Assembly (NCBI GenBank): GCA_949361645.1
Contig: OX442433.1
Span: 6,896,029-6,960,028 of the forward strand
Length of the DNA: 64,000 nt
Origin: Spongilla lacustris
Lineage: Eukaryota > Porifera > Demospongiae > Spongillida > Spongillidae
Direction: 5' to 3'
The translations under genes were made by a program, and so were the position numbers. The notes under the pieces are model-generated. The model had not been told where the DNA came from. It did no database searches and saw only the letters and a list, made by a program, of their open reading frames with translations. Positions 20,826 through 33,300 of the stretch are shown piece by piece. Each line of letters opens with the position of its first letter. The stretch's first letter is position 1.

Positions 20826-21358
20826 GGTCGAAACTTGCCGGAAGTGATTAATGACGAGAATTTAAAATAATTTTCGAGCGTCACAAAAATGGCGCTACAC
20901 GCTAATTCTATTTCTGCACTTATCATGCTGTCATCTGCCTGACCGCCTCCCACTATCCCTAGTAGTTGGTCGTGAAAGTCGGGATTTGAAATTGCGGAAC
21001 CTCCCTAAGTGTGATTTCTTTTGATTTCATGATTGTGTGGCTATTAACATTTTGGCTATATACTCCAGTAACCTGGCTTACTAACCAGAGATTAATACAG
21101 TTTTATCTCTGCTACATGTACAACCATGGATAGGGATAAATGAATAATTACATTCTTAAATCTGGACTACTTTGGGTGTCAAAGACAAAAAGGCATGATT
21201 AAGGATAATCCCAATGTTGCTGAGTTTATGAAAATACACAGTCTATTGATAGGGTTATTCTAGCTGTCAAGGGATGTCACATTTGCGGAAATGGCTAAGG
21301 GAACAGCAAGATGAAGAATTGGGTAAGCGTCGACATCTTAGAAGCAAAGCAATCACAC

Positions 21359-21600
21359 AAGAGTTACCTGTGTTCACCAGTGGTTAGTTACCTGTGCTCA
21401 CTTTAGTTACCTGTGTTCACCAGTGGTTAGTTACCTGTGTTCACCAGTAGTTAGTTACCTGTGTTCACCAGTGGTTAGTTACCTGTGCTCACCAGTGGTT
21501 AGTTACTTGTGTTCAGTCACCAGTGGTTAGTTACCTGTGTTCACCAGGGGTTAGTTACCTGAGTTCACCAGGGGTTAGTTACCTGTGTTCACCAGTGGTT
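21359..21600. repeat. 24-bp minisatellite (agttacctgtgttcaccagt type), about 9 copies
   Basis: Units alternate gtggtt and ggggtt ends. Intergenic. Confidence 0.9.
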
Positions 21601-22602
21601 CGTATTTCCTAATTGAAAAATGTGGTGTACTTACATACAACACATGCATTCATGTGAACATTGGATGGTGAATGTACGTGTACACGTGTGAATATTAATG
21701 CTATGCTGATATTAATGCTATGCTGTTTGATCCTACTCACACCTCCCAGTTTCAAGTGTTATTGAACATATAACATGTATTCTGTGCAGTAAGTACATGC
21801 AGGACTTGTATGGTGAGCAGTTAGTGGAATGAGAGAGATTCTCACTGATTTGCTACAAAACCAGCTGAACAGGCTGCAGCAACATTGATGGAATGGATGC
21901 CATTCCATCCACTTGAAATAGAACATTTTACATCTGGTTAGCAACGGTTCCTTAATAATTGCTTCCCCAAGGATGCCGTACCTCTAGAAGATGAACATAG
22001 ATCTGGAGAAAGCATCTTTCTCATCAATGTACCTCAGTGAGTGGAAAAAAATTTTGCTCAGAAGCACCACTGGCTGTGATGCAGACTCATCGATTTTATG
22101 TAATTTGTTGGACATTCCATATTTAAGAGAAGAAGTATTAACAGTATGGCCATGGCTGAGATCTAACGCATCTCTAGTATGATGCAATTCGATACACTGC
22201 TGGGTATGTGCCATGGGCTCTGAAGAAGAAGGAAGTAGGTAGCCAAATCTAGTCACTTTTAAAAAATAAGAAAATAAGAATAATAGAAATCTTCTCCAGT
22301 GTCTTGTTTTTACCCATGCACCATGCCGCACAGTTATCCTCTCTACTACAATCTCAGTGGCAACATTATCAGTTCATTCAGCTGTCAATATGGACCAGCA
22401 GCATATGTAGAACAACATATCAGTCTTCTTTGATATTGTATATCCACAAGTTCATGCCCTGCTATATGGATGAGACCACCACAATCTACTGCATTGATCC
22501 ACCAAAAAAGGGACAAAGTAAGGAAACAACTTCATTAATTCTTTCTCTCTCTCCCCCCCACACACACATACACACACCTGTTTCTTATTTTACAAATACC
22601 TA

Positions 22603-22934
22603 TGCTGAATAATTTAATGTATACAGCAGTTTGAATTCAACAAATTTCAACAACCTAGACGACCAGTATAAAAGAGTCTAGCTAGGACCACATATATGTG
22701 CTCTAAAAAAAAAGGTATGCATGTTTGGTTGGTGTGTGACGGTTGCAAAAATAAAAGTTATTCAAACCAGCATGCACTAAATAAAATGGCTTTGGATAGC
22801 ACTTGACATTTTTTTCGAGCACATATATGTGGTCCTAGCTAGACTCTTTTATACTGGTCGACATGGACCTAATGCAGTCTAGGTTGTTGAAATTTGTTGA
22901 ATTCAAACTGCCGTATACATTAAATTATTTAGTC
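22603..22934. mobile_element. Foldback / MITE-like element, about 330 bp
   Basis: Long terminal inverted repeats begin outermost at aataatttaatgtatac and run inward about 100 bp through gaattcaacaaatttcaaca and ctagctaggaccacatatat. The right arm carries about 17 extra bases. The centre holds about 100 bp of unique sequence with no coding capacity. The structure indicates a non-autonomous inverted-repeat transposon. Confidence 0.8.
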
Positions 22935-23090
22935 CAAATTGGATTGCCCTCTAAATATACTTCTGCCTGGGAGTGTCGCTTTGTTCCCAGCCTATATTGT
23001 TAGTATAGTACCACTAGATGTTATAGGGCATGTTCATTGTATTCGTTTTAGATGGCCATCTGGTTAAATGCAGCATAACCGGCCGGGTAC

Positions 23091-23126
23091 TTAGATTAAT
23101 AACCTTACGTAAGGTTATTAATCTAA
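23091..23126. repeat. Perfect 36-bp palindrome
   Basis: 18-bp arms with no loop (ttagattaataaccttac and its exact reverse complement), AT-rich. It is 3' of the PB1 gene. It could be a cruciform site or the remnant of a small inverted-repeat element. Confidence 0.85.
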
Positions 23127-23452
23127 ATATTTAATAACGAGAAGAAAAAGAAGTGAGGTTTGGGTCAATGTTTATTCTCCTATATATCCCATCAGCCATG
23201 TCGAACGTACTCAATCATCGATGTACTCCGGATTAGACGTCACTAGTAGCTTTATTGTTCGAGCAATACATTAGCCTCGTCCCCAGGCCGTAATTTTAAA
23301 TTATTATTATTTTCCCCCGTTATATTTTATAAAATAGGGCCTGGGGGTTGGCCCGGAGCGGAACGTGAGCTATTACGCTAATCAATTCGGCCGGCCAATC
23401 CCGCGATGGCGCCATCCGCGAAAGTCCTACTGGTGCTCTTCAGTTTTTAAAT

Positions 23453-23458
23453 TTTATT
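23453..23458 (-). terminator. Poly(A) signal AATAAA of the PB1 gene
   Basis: Minus-strand AATAAA about 90 bp past the stop codon of the PB1-domain gene. Confidence 0.6.
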
Positions 23459-23543
23459 TTTTTATCAGGCAATACAAACAAATCGGTATACATGTACTAT
23501 AATAAAGATGCAATCACGCACACATATAATGAAATGTCTCGGA

Positions 23544-24377
23544 TCAGTTGGTGGGTGCTGCAGGAGTAGTACCCTCCGCTGGTTTAGCCTCCGCTGGTTT
23601 AGCCTCTTCTTTCTTCTGCTCTTCTTGCTGCATTGGCTCCTCGGGATCAGAATAACCCCAGTACATGTGGTAGCCGACTGGACCAATCACCGTCCTTTCA
23701 CCAAGAGGACTCTCCAGAGTCTGAGGGTCCCAGGAACCAAAAGTCTGGACGTGCCACTTCGGTTCTCCACTCTTTGCCGGCTGGACTGCCGTTCCCTTAC
23801 TGCTTCGCCTCTCCTTCATAGCCTTTTGAAGGTCGGCCTCTGCCTTCTTCCTCTGCTCTTCAAACTGCTTCATGTGGTCGTCCTGCATCTTGCGAAGTTG
23901 TTCTGTCTGACGCTGCCACTCCTGCTCTAAGCTTCTCGATTCCTCGTCCCATCGTCCAAAAGGGTCGCTCCAATCCATAAGAGACGATGCTGGGGTCCAG
24001 AATGGATCCATATCGTCCAGGATGCGCCCGAGAATATTTGCGCCAAAAGGTGCGACTTCTCGGCTGGGTTGTCGTGCGGGAATCCCTCCGCGGCTATTTA
24101 TCCGCTGAACGCGCTTCGGGACGGGAACCACTTGTAGCAGCCATGTCTCGTTGGCTGGAAGGTGGCTCAAAGCAGTGCGGACTTCCTCGTCCGTTGATAT
24201 TGAAATGACATCTCCATCGGCATCCCGGTACTGCACATAGAAGTCCACCCCTCCGGCCAGGCTCGGGAACAGGCCAGCCACCTGCTTCTTCAAAGCGTCA
24301 AAGGTGACATCAGGATCAACTCGGAACTTTCGGATTTCTTTTCCGTCTGTCACTTTCGCATAGATCACTTTAGCCAT
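23544..24377 (-). CDS. Intronless PB1-domain protein
   Basis: A single exon of 277 residues starting MAKVIYAKVTDGKEIRKF. Residues about 4-85 fit a PB1 domain: an N-terminal beta strand with basic residues, and an acidic OPCA-like motif in YRDADGDVISISTDEEV. PB1 domains pair head-to-tail and build signalling or autophagy scaffolds (p62, PAR6, aPKC type). Residues about 150-195 are a charged, probably coiled-coil helix (EQEWQRQTEQLRKMQDDHMK). The tail is Glu/Lys/Pro/Ala-rich. No zinc finger, UBA or kinase follows, so it is not a complete p62 or NBR1. It has no introns although its neighbours have many. It is head-to-head with TSNAXIP1. Confidence 0.85.
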   Translation of the reverse strand: MAKVIYAKVTDGKEIRKFRVDPDVTFDALKKQVAGLFPSLAGGVDFYVQYRDADGDVISISTDEEVRTALSHLPANETWLLQVVPVPKRVQRINSRGGIPARQPSREVAPFGANILGRILDDMDPFWTPASSLMDWSDPFGRWDEESRSLEQEWQRQTEQLRKMQDDHMKQFEEQRKKAEADLQKAMKERRSSKGTAVQPAKSGEPKWHVQTFGSWDPQTLESPLGERTVIGPVGYHMYWGYSDPEEPMQQEEQKKEEAKPAEAKPAEGTTPAAPTN

Positions 24378-24570
24378 TTTTTCTCTACTTGTTTTTCGTA
24401 CTATTATACGATTTCGAATGTCGCTAAACGTCTGTCGGATTTTTTTTATACTCGTCGCATGCGATGTGTTCGCGAATAATCTCGAAGGTCAAAGGTACAA
24501 AGGCCGTGGTCCATAGACTAGACGTAAACATGTTTCAGTGCACGTGACGTAGGTTGCCATAGAAATCATT
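24378..24570. promoter_or_regulatory. Probable bidirectional promoter, PB1 gene / TSNAXIP1
   Basis: 193 bp between divergent start codons. It contains cacgtgacgt (24541-24550), an E-box/CRE-like sequence. The functional claim is inference from spacing. Confidence 0.45.
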
Positions 24571-27500
24571 ATGGAACCATGCATACGGCTACCCCATGTC
24601 AGGACCCCAAATTCAAGGTAATTGAAACGCTATATAATTATTACATATAACTACTGTCTTCATTAGCATGCGACCGTCGGTACGGAAGGAGTCGGAGTTG
24701 TATGCTGGTCTCTCAGGTCCATCTTACTCGATCCGCGGAGTTAATGAAAAATTTAACTTACCTTCTACTAAGGCGTTGCAGGTAAGGACTTGAGAAGGTT
24801 TATTTTATTTATCTAACAGCTGAGAAGCCACGTAGATTGATTTTGTCAATTTAAACCGAGCGATTTAAACGTAACTACCCCGTTTAATTGTGCACCCATA
24901 TGAAATGGTACTGCCTGTAGTCATTTTGGAGGAACTGTGTTGTCTCCTTTCTCCTCGCAGCCAGGAGTGGACCAGGAGTCTGGGCAGTTAGACTCTTGGC
25001 CAGCACGCCCCATCAAGCCTGCCTCCTCCTTCCCTCCACGGAAGGCCACCGACATCTCGCATGTGAATGTCCTTCGCAGCAAATCAGCAAAGATTCCCGA
25101 TCGGATACCTGTGGCACCTAAGCCCAAGTTCCTTGAGCAACTCGAAGCTTACTTGCACAGAGAGATGAAGCTGCTTGAATGCCCTCCTGATGGTCCACAC
25201 GAGCTTAGACTGCAGGCATGCCACTCCCCTTCCCTCCTCTCCATGTCCTCTCACTACTGACTCTCTTGCAGGTGCACCAGGAGGTGTTCCAGTACCTCAT
25301 TGAAGACTTCAAAACATATAAGCCGCTTCTGTCGGCCATTAAGAATGAGTACGAGTTGTTCATTGCTCATGAGCAACAGGTCATCAAGCAGTTAGAACCA
25401 TTGAAGGTGTGCTTAAGAGGGGGGAGGTTGATGAGATTCAAATCACATGGTGTTGTGTTGTTTGTGCAGTCCCAGCTAGAAGCTGTAAAAGAAGAGTGTG
25501 AGAGAAGAATAGTTGCATTAAGAGAGAATGATAAGAATGGTAAGAGTAGTGTACTGTTGAAGGAATGAGTGGCCATGCATTCCAATACCACTGCTGTAGA
25601 AGAGGCTGGTGTGTGGAAGGAGAACAGAAGATTACAGGCTATGATTGACCAGATGAGGTGAGTCTTTAAAAACAAGTGCATGCTAACCTACATGTATACT
25701 GCATACACGTATCTGCAGAGGGGAGGAGCTCTCATACAAGGCACAGGTAGAGAAGGTAAATACATGTAGTTAGTCCTCCATCAATACATGTACATGTGTG
25801 TAGTTAGTCTCAGGCTATCAATACATGTACATACATGTATGTAGTTAGTCCCCTGTGTAGTTAGTCCCAGGCTATCAATACATGTACATACATGTGTGCA
25901 GTTAGTCCCCCTGTGTAGTTAGTCCCCTGTGTAGTTAGTCCCCTGTGTAGTTAGTCCCCTATCAATACATGTAGTTAGTACCCATGGTATCAATACATGT
26001 ACATGCAGTTAGTCCCTATCAGTGTTACATTTTAAAATCACCAGTCTTATCACAGTTTCCCCATCTACATTTTACCTCAGTTGCAAGAGGAGCTAAGCCA
26101 CTTGTACGAACAGTACAGAGATGAGGCAGATGCGAGGTAACATATTGCCTACCCTTGATGCGCTCACGCCAGGTTCCCCTCTCTGCCAAGGAAACTGCTT
26201 GTAGCAGACTATAACGACCTGAAGTATCGGCACCAACAGGAGCAGCAGGCACCAGAGGACACTCGCACAGATGAAAGGGAGGATCCTGTCTTATTGAAAC
26301 TAAAACTGGTGTAAGTTGAGAGGCAGCAATAAAGCTTTTAGTGGCTGCAGCTTATGGACATGATTTTCTATTGTACACACTGTTTGATAGGTTCAACCAA
26401 AACACGTTTTTTTTTTTTTTGGGGGGGGGGACTATTGGAAATGTGTCACTGTTATTTTGCTGCATGATTTTTGATAGGTTCAACCAAAACATGTTTTTTT
26501 GGTGGGGGTGTAGACTATTGAAAATGTGTCACATCTAATCCCTGTTATTTTGCTGCAGTCGGACCAGAGAGGACCTCAGGGCTGCAAATCAGCGTATCAA
26601 CACCATGCTAGCAGACTACGGAGATGTGGTGCCTAGAAGGGAGCTGGAGATGCTGGAGGCCTCCTACAAGGTACAGTATTGTGGAGACCATGGGACAAGT
26701 GTAGTCTTTGGCCTTACATATTACAAGGTGGTGCACCACAGTGTGTAACCATTCCATAAGTGTACTTATCTGTTAGCCATAATAAGGGCAGTTGAATAAG
26801 GGCAGTGGGGGAATGTGTTAATCGCCACCTTAAATTATGATTAAAAGAACTTGGAGACAGAGGTGGAGGGTATGAAGAATGACCGCACAGCCCTGATGGA
26901 GGAGCACAGGTGAGGGGCGTGCCCTCTGACAGGAGTCATGATGTGGTGTCCACCCCCTGTGCCCAACAGCATTCTACAGGCTCTTTACAAACAAGTTGCA
27001 AGTGAGAGGGACGTGCTATCCCAAGAGCTGAGCCAACTCAAAAGGAGCGCCACACCCCGGTAAATCACAGCAAGCATTGTTGTCCACAAATGGTTACATG
27101 TACTGTGTGCATGTGTGCCTCTTCTGACCTCGCCAGCCCACAATGGGACAGATGTAGCCAGTACGTTAATGGAGGACAAGATAAATGGAATGAGCTATCC
27201 AAAGGGAAGAGCAGTGACCAGGTAGTGGACATCCTTCTGGCCGAGATAGCTGGTGTGAGCATAGATGAGCTCGTAAAAAGTGATGTTTTTAATGGGAAGG
27301 TGAGTTACAATCAAGTCAGGCCTATATGAGTGTTTGGTGTGGCATGTATTGTGACCATCATTGTCTTAACTACCAGGGTGTTGGGCCTGATGTCCCAAGA
27401 CACCTGAGAGCAACTGGACAAGTTAGAAACAGGAGGATTGGAAAAGGTGTGGCCAATAGGCTCATCAATGGGTTTTGGCAGTATCGTGTTAGCGTGCCAG

Positions 27501-28725
27501 ATGGTTCTAGCCAGCCAGTAAGTTGCTTGTGCACTCTGAGGTATGTACTATCCCAAACTAACTACTTCATCCAAAACAGCTTGATGAATGCCTTTTCAGC
27601 TATTTGGCGTCTGCTAATAATGGTGATGAGGCCATGGCATCAGAGGAGGCCTACAATCTGGAGGATGCATGCTTGAGGCTAGACTTTGAGCCCTTCATCC
27701 ACTTGTTCCACCAGATCATCTCAGGTGAGGTGGATGAAAAAGTGTGCTGTTCTTGGATACAACTGCAAGCCACACTTACTAAGGCACTTGAACAGGAATC
27801 TCAGAAGGTACTGTGACAATGTGTGGGTGTGTCAGTGTACAGCTGGGCAGGAATCAGTAGTACAGAATGTTCTAGAACACTCAAATCACTGTTATTAATA
27901 AAATTAAAAGAATTCATGAGGTGGGCAATAGCATAACTGTGTGTACATTTGTACCCATAGTTACATGTACATACGTGTACCAGCTCTTCCTGGGCATTCC
28001 CCTTCGATGCTTACTGGCACCAATCAGATAACTCACACCTTTGCTCATCTGTAGGAGTTGCTGAGCAATGCAGTACTGGGGCAAGTGTTGCAAGCCGTTC
28101 TACCTTCAAAGCCACCTGACCACATTAAGATCCTGCTGGATGTGGCCAGCCAGAGTGCAGGGGATCTGACCCATCTGCTCAAAACAGTGAGTGACTGAAC
28201 AGCAGGTGTCCCCAGAAACAAAAGTCACTGTTTTCACAATGGTGGTATTCATTAGTGATTGACCTGTTTTTTAAACTCTGACATGCATTCTTGACCTTTA
28301 ATTATCCATTCATCATGCAAACAATGATTGTATTTGTACTGCACTATTCATCCACAGGACTCAGATGGCCAGCCAAGTGCCTTTGCATTGTGCCTCCTGG
28401 AACAAAGCAGGCAGGAGTGTAGTACCTTTGTTCAAGAGATTGCAAGTGCTTTGAGCAACAAGAGGTACATAACAAACTCATTTTGAGGCAACTAATACCA
28501 CCTCCACTTTTGGTCGACAGTGAGATCAGTTTGGGTGACCTGAAGCAAGTTGTCCTGACACTGGATCCAACAAAACCCACTGAAGAGCTCACTTACCTGT
28601 TATCTAGAGGCTTTGCAGTGCCCCCACAACAGATCAATGACAAGGCTGGTGAGGTCACCACCACAGTAGCCAAGCTATTGCACAGGCTGAACACTGGACA
28701 TGTGCTGAGGTCGGGTTCTCACTAG
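24571..28725 (+). CDS. TSNAXIP1: Translin-associated factor X-interacting protein 1-like
   Basis: Exons: 24571-24617, 24667-24781, 24961-25215, 25272-25406, 25470-25539, 25570-25657, 25719-25755, 26081-26136, 26173-26310, 26559-26670, 26848-26909, 26970-27059, 27137-27299, 27377-27517, 27580-27807, 28055-28186, 28358-28464, 28521-28725. All phases agree and give 726 residues. The family's N-terminal domain is clear: PKFLEQLEAYLHREMKLL, then LIEDFKTYKPLLSAIKNEYE. NTMLADYGDVVPRRELEM is also characteristic. Glu/Lys-rich coiled coils follow, then a conserved C-terminal half. The family is associated with ciliated and sperm cells. Three introns are odd: 25216-25271 starts with GC, 25540-25569 is only 30 nt, and 26137-26172 is 36 nt. 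If the 30-nt intron is not removed there is an in-frame TGA at 25566-25568. Confidence 0.9.
25760..26015. repeat. Diffuse repeat (tagttagtcccctgtg, atacatgtacat)
   Basis: Irregular tandem units fill the TSNAXIP1 intron between exons 7 and 8. Confidence 0.75.
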
Positions 28726-28838
28726 GGAGCAAACTCCTTTTTCTTATGAACTATTATTACCAATAATATATGAAGTACCCAACACCAAAAGTAACTAAGT
28801 CATAGGGTACAATGTATGCCCATGAAGGAGGGGTGGCT

Positions 28839-29125
28839 ATGGTAAGAGGAAGTAGCTGTGGTAAGGAGGTAGCTGTGGTAAGAGGAGGTAGCTATGGTAA
28901 GAGGAGGTAGCTATGGTAAGAGGAGGTAGCTATGGTAAGAGGAGGTAGCTATGGTAAGAGGAGGTAGCTATGGTAAGGAGGTAGCTGTGGTAAGAGGAGG
29001 TAGCTATGGTAAGGAGGTAGCTGTGGTAAGAGGAGGTAGCTATGGTAATGAGGTAGCTGTGGTAAGAGGAGGTAGCTATGGTAAGGAGGTAGCTGTGGTA
29101 AGAGGAGGTAGCTATGGTAATGAGG
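28839..29125. repeat. About 19-bp minisatellite (ggtagctatggtaagagga)
   Basis: About 15 units with several shortened ones. It lies between the convergent TSNAXIP1 and NDC1 3' ends. Confidence 0.9.
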
Positions 29126-29255
29126 TAGATGCAGTCATCATCAGAAATAGGTACATTGTAGTGGTGGCACAAACATGAGGCAGGACTGAGTACTGATCAG
29201 TGACTAATCTTTACTAACCACATAATAACAAGGCAAGTTACAATAATATCCGTAT

Positions 29256-30303
29256 TCAGAAGCTGTCCAAATACTGCTGGTGTTCTTCTGTGAGTTGGAA
29301 AGACCTAAAAAAAAAAAAAAAGTAAATCTCTACTGTGTCTATGTGCATCTACAAATGGTGGACACAACACCTTCTTTCTTTGCTAAAGGTGGTTGCTAGG
29401 CGATGCAAAGCTGTTTGGAGGGCTGGGTGAAACAAGAGCAAACACAATAAAGTAAATCAACACTGCCAAATTGTTTATACTTCAATCAATGCAGTGATTA
29501 AGTTATGAGTAATAAACTTGCCCATAAATACAGCTACATGTAGACCTGTCAAAAGAATTCCACTAGAATTTTGGTATTTTTAATTTGACAAAACACCAGC
29601 ATTTTCTATTTATAGACACCTGAATACTAACAAGGCTGATATGGCTGAGTGATGTGCGTACATGACAAAGCCTTTTTCACAATTTGGGTGTACCATTTTG
29701 TGCCGGAACCGTCATATTTAGTTGTTATGTCATCTTTACCATGCGTGCTGGTTGACAAGTGCTAGTAACTTTAAAATGAGCTGCACTTACATACGTGTGT
29801 AACTAATGGTTAAAAGGAGGCCATCAATTTTAGCCGGAAAACGCAGGTTTTTGTTTTGCATATTTACAATTGGCATTTTAGAAATATTATGTGGGGCATT
29901 TTTTCAACAGGCCTAAAATACAGCACACTGGTTGAGTTGGAACACCCCACCCCCCTAACCGAACACCCCGCCCCACCAAACACCCCACCACCTATAACAA
30001 CCAACCCACCTGACTTGACAGCATATTTCCCATTGCTCTCAATGGCTATTCTGACATTCCTTGTACTCTTGGTCGTACTAAGAGGGCTCTTGACATGTTT
30101 GTCTACCACCTACAGCAGCAGAGAACATATTTGTCTGCACAAGCACACCACATCACCATCACATGCACATCACATGCACTACATCACATGCACACAGGCA
30201 CCACATCACATGCACACAGGCACATCACATGCACACGCACCACATCACATGCACATATCACATGCACCACATCACATGCACACACGCACCACATCACATG
30301 CAC

Positions 30304-30338
<35 letters not shown>

Positions 30339-33300
30339 ACCTGCGACAAGGAGATGAGTGCTGTGAAGATAGCAGAGAGGGACTATCCACGAGACAAAGG
30401 CAGATTTGGGGGGAGGTGGGGAGGGAGAGAGGCCCATCAGCGAAGGATCACACTAAGAGCGCTAGTACAAAGCTACCACTGACTCTTTGTACAACACCAT
30501 AAGTGTCTTCTTGATACGAGGCTACAGCCAATTCTGAGATGCCTACATAACCAGAGTCACATCAACGACCAAGGCACCAAGATATGTGAAGACCTACTCA
30601 TGATGGCCCAGACTTGCAACTTGCAGTCAGCAAACTGCTCCTGGCCAGCAGCCTCTGGAAGCTACAGAGAGAGCAAAAACTGAAGCACATATACATACAC
30701 ATACACATACACACGTATACACATGAACACATATACACATATACACATGCACACATACACATACACACACAACACATGCACACATACATATACATACACA
30801 TACACACACAACACACATACACACATATACATACACACAACACACACATACATACATACATACAACACATGCACACATACACACAACACTTGCACACATA
30901 CATGTATACAAAACGTATGTACACATATACACACAACACATACACACATACATACACATATACAAGGGGTCATTCTGGACAATGTACTCACATCAGTGAT
31001 GAAATATGCACAAAATGGTTTCTTTTTTAGCGCAGCAACGATAGCTTTGGGGACACTGTGCACAAAGTTCTTTATCTTCGGAATCAAAATTGAGATAATA
31101 ATAAAATGTTCTTGATTACCAGGTACATATCAAAATATTTATCATGAGGCAGTGAACATGTACCTGCTTAGCCATTGCCTGAGTACCGTCAACTGGAGGT
31201 GAGTGGAGCTTGAGACTTGTATCGAGTCCCTCCACACCTTGACCTATGTGTGAGGAAAAGAGAAATTCTCACCAACACCTACTAGTCCCCAGACTTTCCT
31301 ACTTACTAGGCGGGTATGACCAAAGTCTGGCCTTCTCATTCTGAACAATCCTCCTAGTGAAACCTTGAGAGGACAACGAGGGTAGCTCTGGCCAATCTTT
31401 GGCAGTACATGCTGCTAAGGAGTTTGAGGGGAAAAAACTTTCATTTCACTCTTCCCTTCCTTAACGCTGAAGTATGACACACAACACTATCGCACTATTC
31501 CACTGCCTAGATGAGTAAAAAGCTACAGCCCCCCTCCCCCCCCACACACACATACACACAAGCATACACATGTATACGCATGTACAATCTACACTCTAAT
31601 ACAAAGTGCTTTCTGGTAACCTCCAGTAGGGATATCTGTTGGAATTAATGAACCAGCTTGCACTCTCTGTGACTGGAGTTGACCTCCAAGCCTGGTGACC
31701 ACAGAGTTAATCAGAGAGATGCACTCTCCACTGATCTCATTCCAAGTAGAGGGCTGACCTGCCATAACAAAGGAACGCACATGTAAAGATGCATGGCCCC
31801 CCTCCATCTCAACCCCTCCATCTCCCCCTCATCTCAACCCCTCCATCTCCCCCTCCATCTCAACCCCTCCATCTCCCCCTCATCTCAACCCCTCCTCTTT
31901 CCTTCCCAGAGGTGGCAGAAGGTATAACATTGGGGGGGGGGGGGGGGGGGGTATAAAATGATGATAATTAATATTGCAGCTGATGCAATTGGCCCACGTA
32001 AATGGCTAAATGATTTTCGAGTACATGCATGTGTGCGTGCAGACAAAATGCACAAGTTTACATAATTTAAACGCTCATATCAACCACGATAAATTCCTTC
32101 AAGCACGTCTTCTAAAAAAAAAAAGCTCTGCAATATTAGCCATCACTGGCAACTGACAACCAATCTAGGTTGAGGTAATTCTTTTAGATAGTTATTGAAG
32201 TCACCTGAATCTTTGATTTGCTCAATGACCATCCTTAATTGATGACCAGCAGTCCCCCCCCCCCCCCCCCCCCCGCTCCAAAACCACGCTTCATTTTTTT
32301 AAAAACATGCCTTCACTTCATTTTGCCAAGCGTGTGATATATTATAGAACAGCTGCAGAAAAGCATTTAGATGACAATGAACTAGCTACTGTTCTGGATA
32401 TGAAAACCCTTCTACCACCACTGCTTCCTCTACCTCATCCCTCCCTCCTCAAACCCTCCCACCCTCTCACTCCTATCTCCCCCTCCACTTACCTGACTGG
32501 TTTAGACTGAACACTTGCCTTCTACGACTTGATGAATGCAAGGCAAGCTGATACAGGTCCAGATAGCCCAAGTACTGTGTCCAATAAGCACATCACAAAC
32601 TACCTCGAGAGAATGACCATTCACTAACCATAAGCAAAGGTACCTCTTTGGCATGCATAGCCTTAGAAAGCTGTTGAGACACTTCTTGCGAAAACACAGG
32701 CACCACATGGAACCTGATGGTCTTGTGATTGAGGTGGGAGGTGGACAGTGGGGATGGGATGAGGGGATGGGTCAATGCCACTTTATGGTCACATGATCAC
32801 ATTCCACCGACTCACCTCCGTCTGGAAGACACGAAACAGCCTAAGACCAAATGTCCATGTGGAATGCAGAGCAGTTCCCGCAACCAGACAATGAACAAAC
32901 AGGTACACATCAAGAAGACCAATAAGTGAATCAAACATTGAAGTATCCCTGTGCAAGATTACTGGTGAGCACTAATTGGCATATTCATTCAACTGCCCAA
33001 ACCTTGGGTGAAGATGGAGGGCGCTGACAAGTGTATTTTTCAGCACAAATGCTGCGAAAGATATGCAAGCAGATTGTACATTAAATCAATGTGCACAAGT
33101 AAATAATTATTTAATCCTGAATAATAGTCGCAACTTCATATCGTGCTTAGGTAGCAACACTGACATATTGCCATAGCAACAAGGACTGCATGTGTACTAA
33201 TCTAATTACATTCTCCTTGCCACAAGGACCAAGGTCCAGCCTGAATGGTCACCTAAACATGACTTTCGTGGAAGCCAATGTGTGTGGTCTGATGACAGCA

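Larger units (their letters stand above)
20826..23452. other. Intergenic region with repeats
   Basis: Upstream of CBFB and downstream of the PB1 gene. It holds a 24-bp repeat (21359-21600), a foldback element (22603-22934) and a palindrome (23091-23126). Plus-strand reading around 22320-22520 has protein-like pieces in shifting frames (for example SFSCQYGPAAYVEQ) and may be a decayed element. I could not assign it. Confidence 0.5.

Noticed and set aside
22304..22612. Plus-strand 102-codon frame
   Set aside because: No splice context, protein-like bits occur in different frames, no recognisable family.
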